This document shows, piece by piece, positions 45,263 to 57,386 of a stretch of 64,000 bases of DNA (within the stretch, counting starts at the first letter, position 1; the number at the start of each line of letters is the position of its first letter). Under the pieces are notes generated by a model, which saw nothing but the letters and a program-made list of their open reading frames with translations, was not told where the DNA came from and searched no databases. A program made the position numbers and the translations under genes. The DNA comes from Hermatobates lingyangjiaoensis (taxonomy: Eukaryota > Arthropoda > Insecta > Hemiptera > Hermatobatidae), in assembly GCA_026182355.1 (NCBI GenBank), contig JAPFBL010000315.1, positions 62,001 to 126,000 on the forward strand, in the 5' to 3' direction.

Positions 45263-47095
45263 TCATAATTCTTTACCAGGTGGTGCATAGTAAGCTTTAA
45301 ATCAGTGCAATCAAGCATTGCTTATAATCACATGTTTATCTGCATGCCCTTGCCTATTCTAACCTTGATTATTCAACGTGTACAGTAGGTACACGTAGTA
45401 GAACTACTACAGGTACATTGTAGTAGAACTACTACAATCGTGGTGACTCACAACTCCTAAAGTTCATCCTTCGAAGTTTAAGTTCTGATTGATCCTACAC
45501 CTACAGTATTATTCTTGTATTAGCCTATTGTTATCAATTTTATGATTATTTCATCAAAACATCTAAGCTGCTTAATGTTTTATTTATATTAAAGTGGACT
45601 AGTTTTTCTTTTAATTATATACACAAATTTAGAAAGGAGACAAACAAGCCTGCACTCTTCAATGTTTAATTTATTTGAGAGTAGACCTACGCGTGCCCAC
45701 TGCACTTCTATTTATTGTATTCATAAACTTTTAAAATTTTATAAGCGAAAATTATGTTTTGGAGCACCAGACTATTTTTTTTTTTTTTTCTTTGCTGGAA
45801 AAGAAGGGAAAATGGCTGTTTTGTTAATAAAGGTTGTGCAGACCAGTGCACTAGGAGAGTGGAAAAAAATGAAAAGAAAGCAAATATAGAAGAAATTTAG
45901 AAGGAATGAAGAGTTTATATTCTAAAAATATAGATCTGAACAATAGATCTTAAATTTCGTTATTTATTTATTAAGGGTGATTGTAGTACTGCGTCCTAAG
46001 AACTAACTTTCGTTAGCTTCCGTCGTAATGACTCAAGAATGACCTCGTTGCTTAAATATAATAATACAAATTGCATAAATAAATGGATTTCCAAGTTTCG
46101 AAAAAAAAAACGATTTAGTTGTAACAAATTCATGACGGAAGACTATTCTAAAATATTAGAAGTAGGATTTGAGTTTTTAAACATAAAGGTCGGATGGAAG
46201 TTGAGCTCCATTTCAACGATACGCAAGGATGATTACAGCCATTCACATTCAGATGAGAGTACCCCCTCCAACATTCACGTCAAACCTTTCTCTTTTTTTT
46301 TTTGGATTTTATAAAAAAGTTTTTTCAATGAAATAAAAAAAAAGTCAAGTTTTAGAGTTATACAGATAACAAAAAAAATTCAATAAATGAATATTATATC
46401 CGTTCAAAATATTAAAATCATTAAATAATTGAATTTCACCTTCCGTTAGCTCTCTATGTTACTTATTTCTGTAAGGAAATGTTGCACACTTTATAAAATA
46501 GTACATGTAAGTTATTATTAGAAAGTTGCTAATATACCTACTAGATTATTGTTATTGTTTTACACAGGATAAATAGAAAACAACTAAACAATTCTCTCAA
46601 AAAGGATTCTTACAAGTTTTTGTACCTAAAAAATACAAAATAATATTAATTTTGTTCGAACTCCACTTACTGTATTTCACAGGGATAAAAATTGTTTACC
46701 TTTTTTGGTCTTTATTACCACCCATTTCATTTTCGAACCTTTTACAGAGAATTGTACATTTTTTATACTGAGGTTTATTTAGGGTAGAAACGTTTATTCA
46801 GGCCTGCGTTTATTCCACCCTCTCCAAGGAGTGGCGTGCGTAATATTTGTCTGCCAACTATAGAAAAAATGCCAAAGCCGAAACGAGCTACGAACTCAAA
46901 ATGACCTGTACCAGAAAAAATTACTCTTATGTCCGTCTTCTTTGACTTCATATTTGCTATACAGAGCTCAATCAGTCGTTTAGTTGTAATATACTCGTAT
47001 ATCTAAATACTGTATGAGTTCAGGTTTCAACCTTCGATTTTACTTTAACTACTAAGGTACATAGAATTGATGTAATATGTTATACTAAGGAGTTT

Positions 47096-47361
47096 GTAGG
47101 GTAAAAAGTTAATGAAGTGGTCTCCACATAAAAAAATTTAATGGTATAAACAACGCGTTTCGAACACGTTGTCTCCTTCCTCAGGCATTAACTAAGGGTG
47201 AGTGTCGGTGGTACAACTGATACTTAATGCCTGAGGAAGAACACTACGTGTTCGAAACACGTCGTTTATACCATTAAATTTTTATATGTGGATACCATTT
47301 CATTAACTTTTTACCCTAGAATGAGTAAATACCATATAATAAGTGATTGCACTTCGTTAGA
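47096..47361. mobile_element. Family D fold-back, full form, exact 12-bp target duplication
   Basis: Flanked by actaaggagttt at 47084-47095 and 47362-47373. The left core on the minus strand (47186-47151) has CTGAGGA and GAAACGCGTTG with a damaged hairpin. The right core on the plus strand (47229-47265) reads GC, CTGAGGA, A, hairpin GAACAC-tac-GTGTTC, GAAACACGTCG. The ends are gtagggtaaaaagttaatg and gattgcacttcgttag. Confidence 0.9.
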
Positions 47362-47784
47362 ACTAAGGAGTTTATTTGGATTTGTATTTAATGACATTAA
47401 TGACCTAAAACTGAATAATTCTTTACAGTTATAATTTATTTATTATTATCTCTGTTTTGGTCAAGTATGATATTGTACTAAATTTCATTTTTTGTTTCTT
47501 TCGGAATAAATAAATCTGTTACAAGCAACGTATATGGTAAAATATGTCGTATTAAGCTACTAGGTGACATTGCATTCATAATTACAATTCTAGGAGGATA
47601 ATAGTTCATTACATAACACATTCAGCCCACATCGCACACATTCCCTTTTATCTTCCCACATGTTTTCCCAGTTTTTTACCCTTTGAAACATGTTTTTTCC
47701 CCTAACCTCCAGTTTTTCAATTTTGTGATGTTATTTAATAAGTAGTTACAACATATTTTTTTTTTTTTAATAAACCTTAAGAAC

Positions 47785-47855
47785 AACACTACTTGTCCTA
47801 AAAGCGTTGTTTTTCCCATAAAACTTTCTTTATATGGGGATTAGGTCAATCATTT
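47785..47855 (+). mobile_element. Family D arm relic
   Basis: The words ttaagaacaacactac and aaagcgttgtttttc resemble the family D right arm. Heavily decayed. Confidence 0.35.
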
Positions 47856-48033
47856 CCAAAGAAGATTTTTAAATAAATACATAAGTCTTTATAAGTCTCT
47901 ATATTGATGCATGACCTTTTACTATTCTGCATATATTTATATATAATGTCTAACTAGGTTAATATTTTTTACTATACTTTTTTAATTAAATAATGAAGAA
48001 ACATTAAAATACATATATATATATATATATATA

Positions 48034-48105
48034 TCAATGATCAAACCACAATAAGAAATGGGAAAACAAGACTAAGACCTTTCAAGTGATTATGTGAAAT
48101 CATTA
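48034..48105. mobile_element. Family A, internally deleted
   Basis: Left outer arm caatgatcaaaccacaat to aagacctttcaa, then directly the right-hand tail gattatgtgaaatc. It lies between TA tracts. Confidence 0.65.
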
Positions 48106-48109
48106 TATA

Positions 48110-48581
48110 TATGCACAGTTAAATTTCTTGCCAATTTCTCTATGAATGATTTTTTGGTATAGCTTCTCAAGTTTTCTGATCTGACACTTCCATTCCTTTG
48201 GTACTAAGTGCAATAAATCTCCAAACGATTTGCTTGTGAATTCCATTTAATTCATAGATACCTTTCAATTTAAAAAAATAAAACCAACGTTTCAGTCATC
48301 CTTGACCATCTACAGGGTGTGATAATATATAAAATTACCCCTGAAGATGGTCAATGATGACTAAAACGTTGGTTTTATATTTTTAAATTGTAAGGTATCT
48401 ATCAATTAAATGGAATTTACAAGCAAATCTTTTGGAGATTTATTACACTTAGTACCTAACGATTGGAAGAGTCAGAACAGAAAACTAGAGAAGCTTTATC
48501 GAAAAATCATTCATAGAGAAATTGGCAAGAAATTTAACTGTGCATGTATTAACGAAGGTCTGCTACCTAAATACAATATAT

Positions 48582-48600
<19 letters not shown>
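48110..48600. mobile_element. Second Penelope-like family (E2): head-to-head pair
   Basis: Inverse arms at about 48115-48320 and 48335-48590. The right core on the plus strand (about 48339-48373) has CTGAAGA, T, hairpin GGTCA..TGACT, then AAAACGTTGG. The left has CTGTAGA and GAAACGTTGG. The right arm continues with an ORF from 48410: MEFTSKSFGDLLHLVPNDWK, SQNRKLEKLYRKIIHREIGK, KFNCACINEGLLPKYN. The ending NEGLLPKYN corresponds to NEGLLPNFTN of family E, so the two share a protein origin. Confidence 0.7.
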
Positions 48601-48612
<12 letters not shown>

Positions 48613-48825
48613 CTATACGTTTCAGAGTATAACTATACCTGAAGTTTACTATATATACCTATAGTAAACTAAAAATTAGAGACTGTACGTGTTTTTTTCT
48701 ATTTACTGTCTACCTATAGTTGTTCCTTTCTGGATCATTGCTTGATGATAATATATATTGGGGGTCCTAGTTCCAGTTTTTATTCGTGTTTCTTTCTGTT
48801 TTTTAATCATATAAATGTCTAAAAC

Positions 48826-49037
48826 ACAGTAAGAAATCGGAAAAAACTAAGATCTTTCAACTGATACAAGCGGTCTTCGTCAGTGTCAAACTGTTATTCA
48901 TCAGTTACGTCAGTATCAGTTCAACTCTGACAAAGACCACTAGTATCGGTTTTTAAGATCTTGGTCTTTTTTCTAATTTCTTACTGTATTTCAGATGTTA
49001 ATTTTTATTTTACATGTTTATTGTGAAATCTAGTTAT
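48826..49037. mobile_element. Family A fold-back, moderately decayed
   Basis: The left core on the minus strand has CTGACGA, A, GACCG..CAGTT, GAAAGATCTT. The right has CTGACAA and a changed TTTAA. The outer arms match taaaacacagtaagaaatcg and its inverse. Confidence 0.65.
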
Positions 49038-49744
49038 ATATGTACAAAGTTATAAAACAGAAATTAGAAAATATATATAGTAGAATAAGGAAAGAACGTA
49101 CAAACGTTTAACTTTTAACAAAAATATATTAGTTTTTTCTATAAAAGACTGTAGAAAGAATTTAGACTAGAGGCAAAGTCTAATGAATATTTACATACAA
49201 GAATCTTGCATGCCCTGCCAACCACAATCAAGTAATAGCTTTAAGAGCCGAAGCCGAAAAACATAACAAATAAAATAGTTTCCCTCTGTTTTTTATCTAT
49301 TTGTTTGATTCAAGGTAGGGTAAAAGATTATATTTTCAACTTGATTTTGATTTTGAAGCTTATTGAAGAACTAATAAATGATTAGTTTGTAAATAATGAT
49401 TTTTATAATGAAATTACGTGTTTCATTCCTTATTTCCAATGTGATATTATTTTGCGTGATTTTTTATTATTTCTTTTCCATGTGTTTTCTTATTTCACTC
49501 AGTTATGACCCTGGTGTTTTATTTATTTATTTATTTTGTGGGAGATACTCAACTAATACGGTTATTAACTCTATTTATATTAAATTTTAAAAAATTGAGC
49601 AGTATAAACAACAAAGGGTCAAAGGATTGAACTCATACACCTGTGGCCTAGATAAGCGACTGAGTCGTAAGTGAAATTTAGAACCAGTGAGAGTTACTTG
49701 TGAGAAATGAGAGTTACGAAAAAGATTGTGTTTGTTTTCAAACG

Positions 49745-50075
49745 CCCGTACTTATAAGGCATTCACCTTCTAGTGCTCTTCGAGGGGCAGAAATTGTGGC
49801 TCATTTATTATTTGCCACCCATTTTATTAATGAGCCAGCCACATTACGTTTTGGTTTTACATTGGTAGTCCTAAATTTTGCCTAACTCAAGTGTATTTAT
49901 AGTAAAGATCTTTAAGGAGTACCTGACATCGTACAGGCTCAGGACCGATGGTTTAACCGACTTGCCCAGATTTATTCACCTCCCACGTGAATAAATCGAG
50001 GGCCAGGTGAGTATAGAATCCATGACCTAACAGTTCTGAGGCGAGTACGTTAACCACTGAGCTAATCTTGTCCCC
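49745..50075 (-). mobile_element. tRNA-derived SINE, tail type B
   Basis: The minus strand begins ttagctcagtggttaacg near 50067, then the body (ggccctcgatttattcacg, gtacgatgtcaggtactcc) and tail B (gtggctggctcattaat, gccacaatttctgcccc). Box B is mutated. Confidence 0.82.
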
Positions 50076-51353
50076 ATATATAAAAAAGATACAAACTGTC
50101 TCAACAAAATAGTTGCGTGGAAAATTTCCGATTAAGATTATAACTAGATTATAATTTTGTTACAGTCATCAGATGATCACTCTTCTTGATTTTAAGTTAA
50201 TTGAGATAAAGTGACTTCTATTCTTATGTTTTATTTTCGCTTATATTTACATACTGAAAGATTATCAAGAAAATAATTAAAAACCAATTATTAACATTTG
50301 GAATTCTGAAGGAAAATCAATATTTCAAACAGCAATGGTCTTTTTTATTGTATTAAAAAAGACTTCTATGTTTGAATATTTATTTTGCCTTTAGAAGTTA
50401 GTATGTACGAGATGGTTATCATTTTCTAATAAAATTGTGTGCATGGAAGAGATGAAAGGAAACATTTGATGTTATATATGCACTTTTTTGATTATTTTGA
50501 AAGGAAAAAATAAACAATTTAGCGAAGCAACTGCTAAAAGAATGAATCCCCCCCCCTGATTAGGTGTTTTTACCTCATGACAGGAATAAGGAAGGCATAA
50601 CGGCAGTTTTAGTTGTCGGACGGAGTGATTTCGTTGTGCTGGTATCGAGAGAAAAGTATAGTGGATCGGGCTTCAATCGCGGTCTTGCAAACCTTTTTCT
50701 GTGCTATTATACCATATGCTATCTACCTTCTATTTTGTAATCTACCACTTACAACATCATTTTTATAGTAAACAACGCAAAATTCATTACAAGTATGCTA
50801 AGAAGAAAAAAAATATCCTTTAAATATATTGATTTAGAAAATTCAACATTTACTCTGATTATATATCAATATATCAGCCTGTACTTTGAACGTTATAGAA
50901 TACCTTCATTTTTGATCCCACTTACTGACTGTGATCTCACCTAATGTAATCTGACCGCTGTTTAACGGAGGATTAACAGTAGATTACTCAATTATCAATC
51001 TTCTCCTCTTTTAAAACTTAAAAATGCACTATTAGTCAATATAAGTAGTTAGAAATTGGTTATACAGCATGTTTTTAATCTCGTTATAGTTAGTTATTCA
51101 GTCTCGCTGTTCGAATAAATGTATCTAGTATTATTACGTAGTTAGAATGCATGGTAGATGGATGGCATCATGGTATATTAAACATGTAATTTTATTACAT
51201 TATCGAAAAGTTCGTGATTTATGTTAACAAATTATTCATGTAAATCTGCTGTTCGAATCAATATTGGTAAGCAAAATGTTGACTACAATTCAATAATAGT
51301 TAATAAGTACATGCTTATTATTTTTGTCAAAGTGGATACTATGCATTAAACCT

Positions 51354-51671
51354 TTATTTCCAAGAAAGAAATACATAGTAGATACGAATGTTGGTAGCAT
51401 ACAATAATAGCACCCTTTTTTCTTCTCCCTGTAGTGACTTTTTTAAGACACTTTTCAAGCAATCTCCGTGAGGCATATCAGCAGGTTGTCTCCCGTGTTG
51501 GCTTATTTCTCTTTGGGTTGGTATGCTCATCTTACAGGTTAGTCTCCCCATATTAGGTATATGATTTCCCTCACAGATGTTACCTGCCTTAGGCCGATAC
51601 CTGCTACTGAGCACCTGGCGTCCCTGACTTGCAGTTGGTTTATATTGCCCCCTTCCTTCTAAATCTCCCAT
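51354..51671 (-). other. Unidentified open frame with raised GC
   Basis: A 105-codon minus-strand frame includes GRQVLSSRYRPKAGNICEG, NHIPNMGRLTCKMSIPTQR and EISQHGRQPADMPHGDCLK. Base composition is less AT-rich than around it, which hints at a coding or mobile-element origin. I recognise no domain. It could also be a non-coding repeat that happens to be open. Confidence 0.25.
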
Positions 51672-53309
51672 ATTTTTAGTTTTTCAATTCTTTCATCTTT
51701 ATATCATAATTTTTTTTAAAAAAGTATTTTTCGATCTGTAACTTTTTTCTTCATTTATTTTTCTTTCTATATTCTAGTTTACGAAACGAATTTTGAAGAT
51801 TTCTTTTGAAAAGTTCTCATGTTATAATTTCTTTGATGTAGTTTATGTGGTCTCTATTACGAAGCTACCATCAAACTTCTCTATTTATGTTTTGTTTATG
51901 TAGGTCATGAAAGACCTTACATGAGTATCCTTACTGTGTAATAGGACATTTGTTTCCTACTGGAGATAAGGTTGGTCTCTTAAAGTAGCAAAACGGTATC
52001 ATGTATAAAAAAAACCAACTTGGTTTATGCTAAAAAAAGATATGCCCTCTAGGCAGAAGTACAATCTAGTAGACCTCCGCTTGCGTGTACCATCCCATAG
52101 GCGGAGACACCACTCCGCTCTCTACTTTACGAAGAAGCTTAACAAAGTTTTAAAAGAGACATTCACTAAGAAGAAGCGAGGCTTGAACAACCTTTATGAA
52201 AGAAACACGAGTCAGGCTACGACAACATTATAGCTAAAGCTGTCATTACGTCTTTGATCATGACTTGGCCAGAAGGTTGAAATCCATTACTCAAATCAAA
52301 ACAGTTGATACTACTTCTTATAGAGGATAAGCTAACTAATAAGGCTGACGAAGTTTATCAACAGTTGTACACAGTTTCGTTATCATAAACGGAACATATG
52401 ACACCGTTTTACGATAGTCTCCTGCGAGTTAAAGTCACTGTAATTTTCCATTACATTATCGAAAAGCCATCTTCGTGAAAATTTATGTGAACCCGTAACT
52501 AATGATATAATCACTGAAACAATGAATCCATGTGGTTGGTTAATATTTGTAAATTTTGGCTACAGTTGATCAATAGTAGATAATTAATAAGAAATTTAAC
52601 TTTCTTTTTTATTACTTTTGTCAGAAGTGGATACATATGTTTCATTATACAATATGGTTTATTTTCAAGAAAGAAATACCCCATTTTCTTCCGATTCTCG
52701 ATTCTTATTTTCACACCAATAAAATCAAAGCAGTAAGCTTACAACTATAAATACAGAATACTCTGCATAATCTTCAAGTTGAACTGGGGAACATTAAAAT
52801 ACGAGTAGAAGAGTAAGACATTATTCAGCATCAACAGGGAAGTAAGGAAAATTATACAGTCTCTTGAAAATGAATTCGGAAATATTTGAAGGGTGAATTC
52901 TTTAACGAATCATGTATAAAAGAATTTAAGTTTAAAATTTACGAATATATATATATTATATATATATATATACATCTAAATATAAAATGGTACTCTGATC
53001 GGACTTAATAAAACTAATAAGTACCCAGTTCAGACCAGAACCCTTATACGATAGATATTTTGTATAACAGAGCTTCATACGATCATAGTATTGTAAGTGT
53101 TTTGCTTTGCTCTGTGTTTTTGTTTCATATATGATATACACACTTACATATCAATATCTTATTTTTGTTAAGAAATTGAACCATGGTCAAGTGACTGTAA
53201 GAAAGACAAGGTAATCGGTTGAAAGATCACAACCCAATTGCTGAATTTATTCTCCTGGTTTAAGCGTTGATTCTTATCTCATATATTTATTTAAAAAAAA
53301 AAATATCAA

Positions 53310-53670
53310 CAGGAGAAACGATCCACAAAGGGCAACAAACATTTTCAGTAAACGATAGATAAATAGTAAAGGTACAAACACACTTACAGTCTCTAATTTT
53401 GGGTTGAATCAAAATCAGGTGAGTAGAGATAGGGACACCAAACGCACTTGTGAAGCGACAGTTGGAGACCAACAGTGCTATCACAGGCGTGTCCTGTTAA
53501 GTAACCAACTTCAAAATGTGCGTGATAACACTGTTGGTCTCCAACTGTCGCTTCGCAAGTGCGCTTGGTGTTTCTATCTCTACTCTCCTGACGACGGTTC
53601 AACCAAAAATTAGAGACTGTAAGTGTGTTCGTATCTTAACTGTTTTTCTATAGTTTTCTGTGAAACGATA
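53310..53670. mobile_element. Family C fold-back
   Basis: Left arm from gagaaacgatccacaaagg to accaacagtgctatcac; right arm is the inverse. The right core on the plus strand (about 53582-53620) reads TCTC, CTGACGA, C, GGTT-C-AACC, AAAAATT, A, GAGA: the G of GAAA is replaced by A. The left core is more decayed. Open frames on both strands across this palindrome share protein wording because the arms are inverse copies. Confidence 0.75.
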
Positions 53671-53715
53671 TTAAAAAAAAATTTTTGTTACATGTATATT
53701 TACTACTGTATAAAA

Positions 53716-53915
53716 AAATTTCACATAAACACGTGAAATAACAATCAATGATCGAACCACAATATGAAATGGGAAAAAAGATTAAGAACTTTCAACCATA
53801 ACAACAGGTCTTCGTTAGAGAGTTGGGTTTTGACTCTGACGAAGACCGCTTGTTACGGTTGAAAGATTTTAGTCTTGTTTTCCCATTTCATATTGCGGTT
53901 TGATCATTTACTATT
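53716..53915. mobile_element. Family A fold-back
   Basis: The right core on the plus strand (53832-53874) is nearly intact: GACT, CTGACGA, A, GACCG..CGGTT, GAAAGATTTT, AGTC. The left arm has lost part of the core (cttcgttagag). The left outer end contains cacataaacacgtgaaat. Confidence 0.75.
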
Positions 53916-54419
53916 GTATGTATGTATGTATAATTCAGTTGTGTGTGTTTTAGTGTCTGTCCGTTTCTCACTTTGGTCATTTCTACTTTTGATTTAAACA
54001 AAGCTCAAAATTGCTCAGACTTTGCATCGGTAAAACTTAAAAAAAAAAATTACCTTTTGCAAAAATCTGACAATACCTGATTAGAAAACCTTTGAGAAAA
54101 GTTTTTCAGCACGCCTATTCTTATTCAGAGACCTTTCATCATCTACAATACCTGGCACAACCCTCCTGACTACCTGATGTAGCCGGCTAAGGGGCTTTAT
54201 AGTACAAAGGCAAGGATGACGTCACCGGGTGTCATGTGTCTTTCTCCCAAGATTGCACACACTATTATGATGTTCTTCCATGACATCATTTAAGAACTTA
54301 GAAGTCTCTTTCATATGTCTCAATGACCTAAGCTAGACCCTTTGATCTGAACTGCTTACAGTTAGCGTCCGATATCCGTGGAATGGAGTCTCAGTTTAAT
54401 AACTTCTTTTAATGTAATG

Positions 54420-54902
54420 CAGGCATTGGCAACCTTTTGTGAACTGGGGGCCGCATTATATAATTTCCAAAAGACCGCGGGCCGCATGGTAATTTCTGAG
54501 GTATGTCGATACATACAACTGATATGTATAATGTATTTTAAAATATATAGAAATACATAAGGTGCGTTTTATTAATGTGTCAATGATTATTTAACTTTTT
54601 ATTGTTCTTATAATTAAAATTATTATTCATCTTATAATTGCATTATGCTAATCAATTATAACAACCCAATCTCAAAAATATTATTGCGTCATATAACAAA
54701 AGGAACTAAAACATTTATTGCTATAGAGCTCTCTCTCTCTATTTTTGTAATTTCCTTCTAAAAGTCTCGGTGAGCTTTTGTTAATAAACAAAAAGCAAAA
54801 GAATGTTTAATATTTAGATAGGATTCCAGTAATCTCCGCGGGCCGCACAAAAACACGTGTTGGGCCGCATGTGGCCCGCGGGCCGCAGGTTGCCCATGCC
54901 TG
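54420..54902. mobile_element. hAT MITE with perfect 8-bp target duplication
   Basis: Flanked by atgtaatg at 54412-54419 and 54903-54910. Ends are caggcattggcaacctttt and the complement of caggcatgggcaacctg. The subterminal parts are rich in gggccgc words. It is 483 bp with no transposase. Confidence 0.9.
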
Positions 54903-55329
54903 ATGTAATGCCATAAGCTGGCAAACAGGAGTAAGCTAAAATACCACGACCTTTTTCATCGGCACTAGAATGCTACAGGTAAAATCTAAACCTGAAATGA
55001 TTTAAAACTAAAATCTAAATATTGTTAAATTTAGAAAAGGGAAAATACCTCTTTTGCTAAATATGTTGATACTTAGGGTATAGTCTAATAGGAGATTCTG
55101 AAAACCAAATGCTATAGGAGATCACATGGGCCTGTTCAAAATCGTTGTCACTTCCTAATAATAAAGGATAAATTCATAAAAAGTAAACACTTGATCAATG
55201 TTATGTAATATTTATAGCGATTCTACATTAAAGATTACAAAAGAAATCACTTCATACTACTGTAAAACTACTTCACAATTTAGATGTAAGTCTTCTTTGT
55301 AGAGCTGGCTTTTCACCACTGACTCTTAA

Positions 55330-55690
55330 AATTCATGATGGATTTCTTCAGGATTTGGTTTAAAGAGTTAACTACTCCTGATTAAAAGCCGACGTTTCGC
55401 CAAAAATTGTTTCGCATTTTCAAGGCTTTTTTTTTTAAAGGAAAACTATTTAAATTAGAATCCATTCATCTAACAGCATCATTAAAGACATGAAAACAAG
55501 GGGTTTTATTTTCTATGTTTCCGTGTCTGTTATGATGCTATTAGACAAATACATCTAAATTAAATAGTTTTCCTTAAAAAAAAAGCCTTGAAAATGGAAA
55601 AATAATTTTAACAAAACGTCGGCTTATAATGAGTAGTTAATACTTTGGACCAAATCCTCAAGAAGCCCATTTTGAACTTGTTTGTAGGCA
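55330..55690. mobile_element. Family F inverted repeat, old
   Basis: Left arm near 55330-55475 and right arm near 55550-55690 share gccgacgttt.., aaggaaaactatttaaat and inverse. Minus-strand core: GCC, TTGAAAA, TGCGAAACAATTTTTGGC, GAAACGTC, GGC. The CTGANGA is mutated, but stem I and the GAAACGTC segment persist. Confidence 0.6.
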
Positions 55691-55875
55691 GCTCTAAAAC
55701 AAACCGAACATGTAACAAATTTGGCTCAATGAATGACCACCTTGCATGTAGTGTACTCAATATAATTGAGAATACATAACATATTTATTATATTTGAGTT
55801 CCTTGTTCTTTCTTTTTTCTGAAAATCTTTCTCTCTCCGCCATCCTCCGTTACTCAGTTTCTCATTCCCTCTCTC

Positions 55876-55928
55876 ACTCACATACACACGCACACGCACC
55901 CAAACACACACACACACACATACACATA
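55876..55928. repeat. (CA)n-rich microsatellite
   Basis: Imperfect CA repeats, interrupted by CG and CC units. Confidence 0.85.
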
Positions 55929-55979
55929 TTATCCTTTCTAACATGCTATGTACATGTCTATAACAGGGATATCTGATAG

Positions 55980-56020
<41 letters not shown>

Positions 56021-56023
<3 letters not shown>

Positions 56024-56105
56024 AAAAGTTGGAAGCAGTCCTTCATTTAAACATATATTGTTAAATAACGCCCCATATTTGGCTTGTATCTGCTTCTTAC
56101 ACAAT
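56021..56105 (-). mobile_element. Family E ORF fragment
   Basis: Flanked on both sides by TA tracts (55981-56020 and from 56113). It matches the family E end: aaaagttggaagcagtcct and aacgccccatatttggctt, the latter identical to the 18.6 kb copy. The core is absent. Confidence 0.7.
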
Positions 56106-56148
56106 TTATTTTATATATATATATATATATTATATATATATATATATA

Positions 56149-56340
56149 TATCAATGTTCAAACTATAGTAAGAAATGGGAAAAAATACTAAAATCTTTCA
56201 ACTTTAACAAGAGGTTTTCATCAGAGTCAAAAATCCAATGTTGGCTCGTTACTGTTGAGAGACCATAGTCTTTTTTTCCCATTTATTATTGTGGTTGTTG
56301 TTTCACGTGTTTATTGTGAAGTTTTATTATATTTATACAT
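56149..56340. mobile_element. Family A fold-back, decayed
   Basis: The left core on the minus strand has GACT, CTGATGA, A, AACCT..AAGTT, GAAAGATTTT. The right arm keeps only the outer half. Confidence 0.65.
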
Positions 56341-57248
56341 AAATGAAAGGTATATAACAGATATATAGGAAAGCATAACATTTATGTATTTATTATTTTG
56401 TTTTTATTGCAATTATTATTTATCTAAAATGAAACAAAATCAAGTTTAATTATAGTAAAATCATAATAATAGTACATAACAATTTAGCTCAACGTTTATG
56501 TACTTTTGTAGCAGCCCATATAAGATGCTTTAGAATATATAATACTGAGTATACAGATTACATAGGACCTTGTCGTGGCTGGGGTTATTTTAAATAAGGA
56601 AATATTGTTTTTTTTCACGGTGAAGCTCCCAGTCAAGACCGGTATGCCCGAGAAATATATTGTCATCTGTCTACTGGAACTGTTTCACTCTAATTTTAAA
56701 ATCATATTGCCATCAGAAATTCCGTGCCGCTACATAGACAACAAACCACCTAAATATAAACTTAGAAGAATGCTAACATAAAACTAAACCCATAAAAGTT
56801 GCTTCTAAAAATAAACGTTAGACCTAGTTGTAGCAGTTATAGGTTTTTGAAGTAATATAAATAGAAAAATTTTAACACCAATGCCGAAATTGTTATTGTG
56901 GGACTTTAATTGAAATTCTGTAAATTGTATCTGAAAAAACAGTATTATTCATTAATATGAAGCATATTCTATTTATAAATATTGATATCCCAGAAATAAA
57001 TGTCATTTCTACTTGTTTTAAATCACTCTTTATATATTGTGAAATTTCGTTAAAACACTAATATATTAAAGCTTAATATTAAATACACCCATCCATGCAA
57101 TTTGATCATTACATTATATTGTGAAGAATATAAATACTAATTTCTCCGTTTTAAGATATTTTCGACTTCAGTCATTTCTGATAGAACTTTACTAACATCT
57201 TCTAATAATATTGCAACAATCTTCTAGCTGATCACCAATTCTCAATGC

Positions 57249-57386
57249 AAACTTTGCATCACCTTACATTTCTTCTTCTGAAGAACTTTGCATCACCTTA
57301 CATTTCTTCTTCTGAAGAACTTTTGCATCACCTTACATTTCTTCTTCTGAAGAACTTTTGCATCACCTAACATTTCTTCTTCTGAA
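57249..57386. repeat. Minisatellite, four units of 34-35 bp
   Basis: Four near-identical units contain tttgcatcaccttacattt and cttcttctgaagaa. The units differ by one T in a T run and one base in the last copy. Confidence 0.9.

Noticed and set aside
46039..46314. 91-codon plus-strand frame rich in lysine and serine
   Set aside because: No recognisable domain, poly-A and poly-T runs inside, and no splice context.
52027..52233. 68-codon plus-strand frame with basic composition
   Set aside because: Resembles no family known to me; no supporting context.
53393..53613. Two opposite-strand frames with nearly identical protein wording
   Set aside because: This results from the inverted arms of a family C fold-back; no protein family matches.
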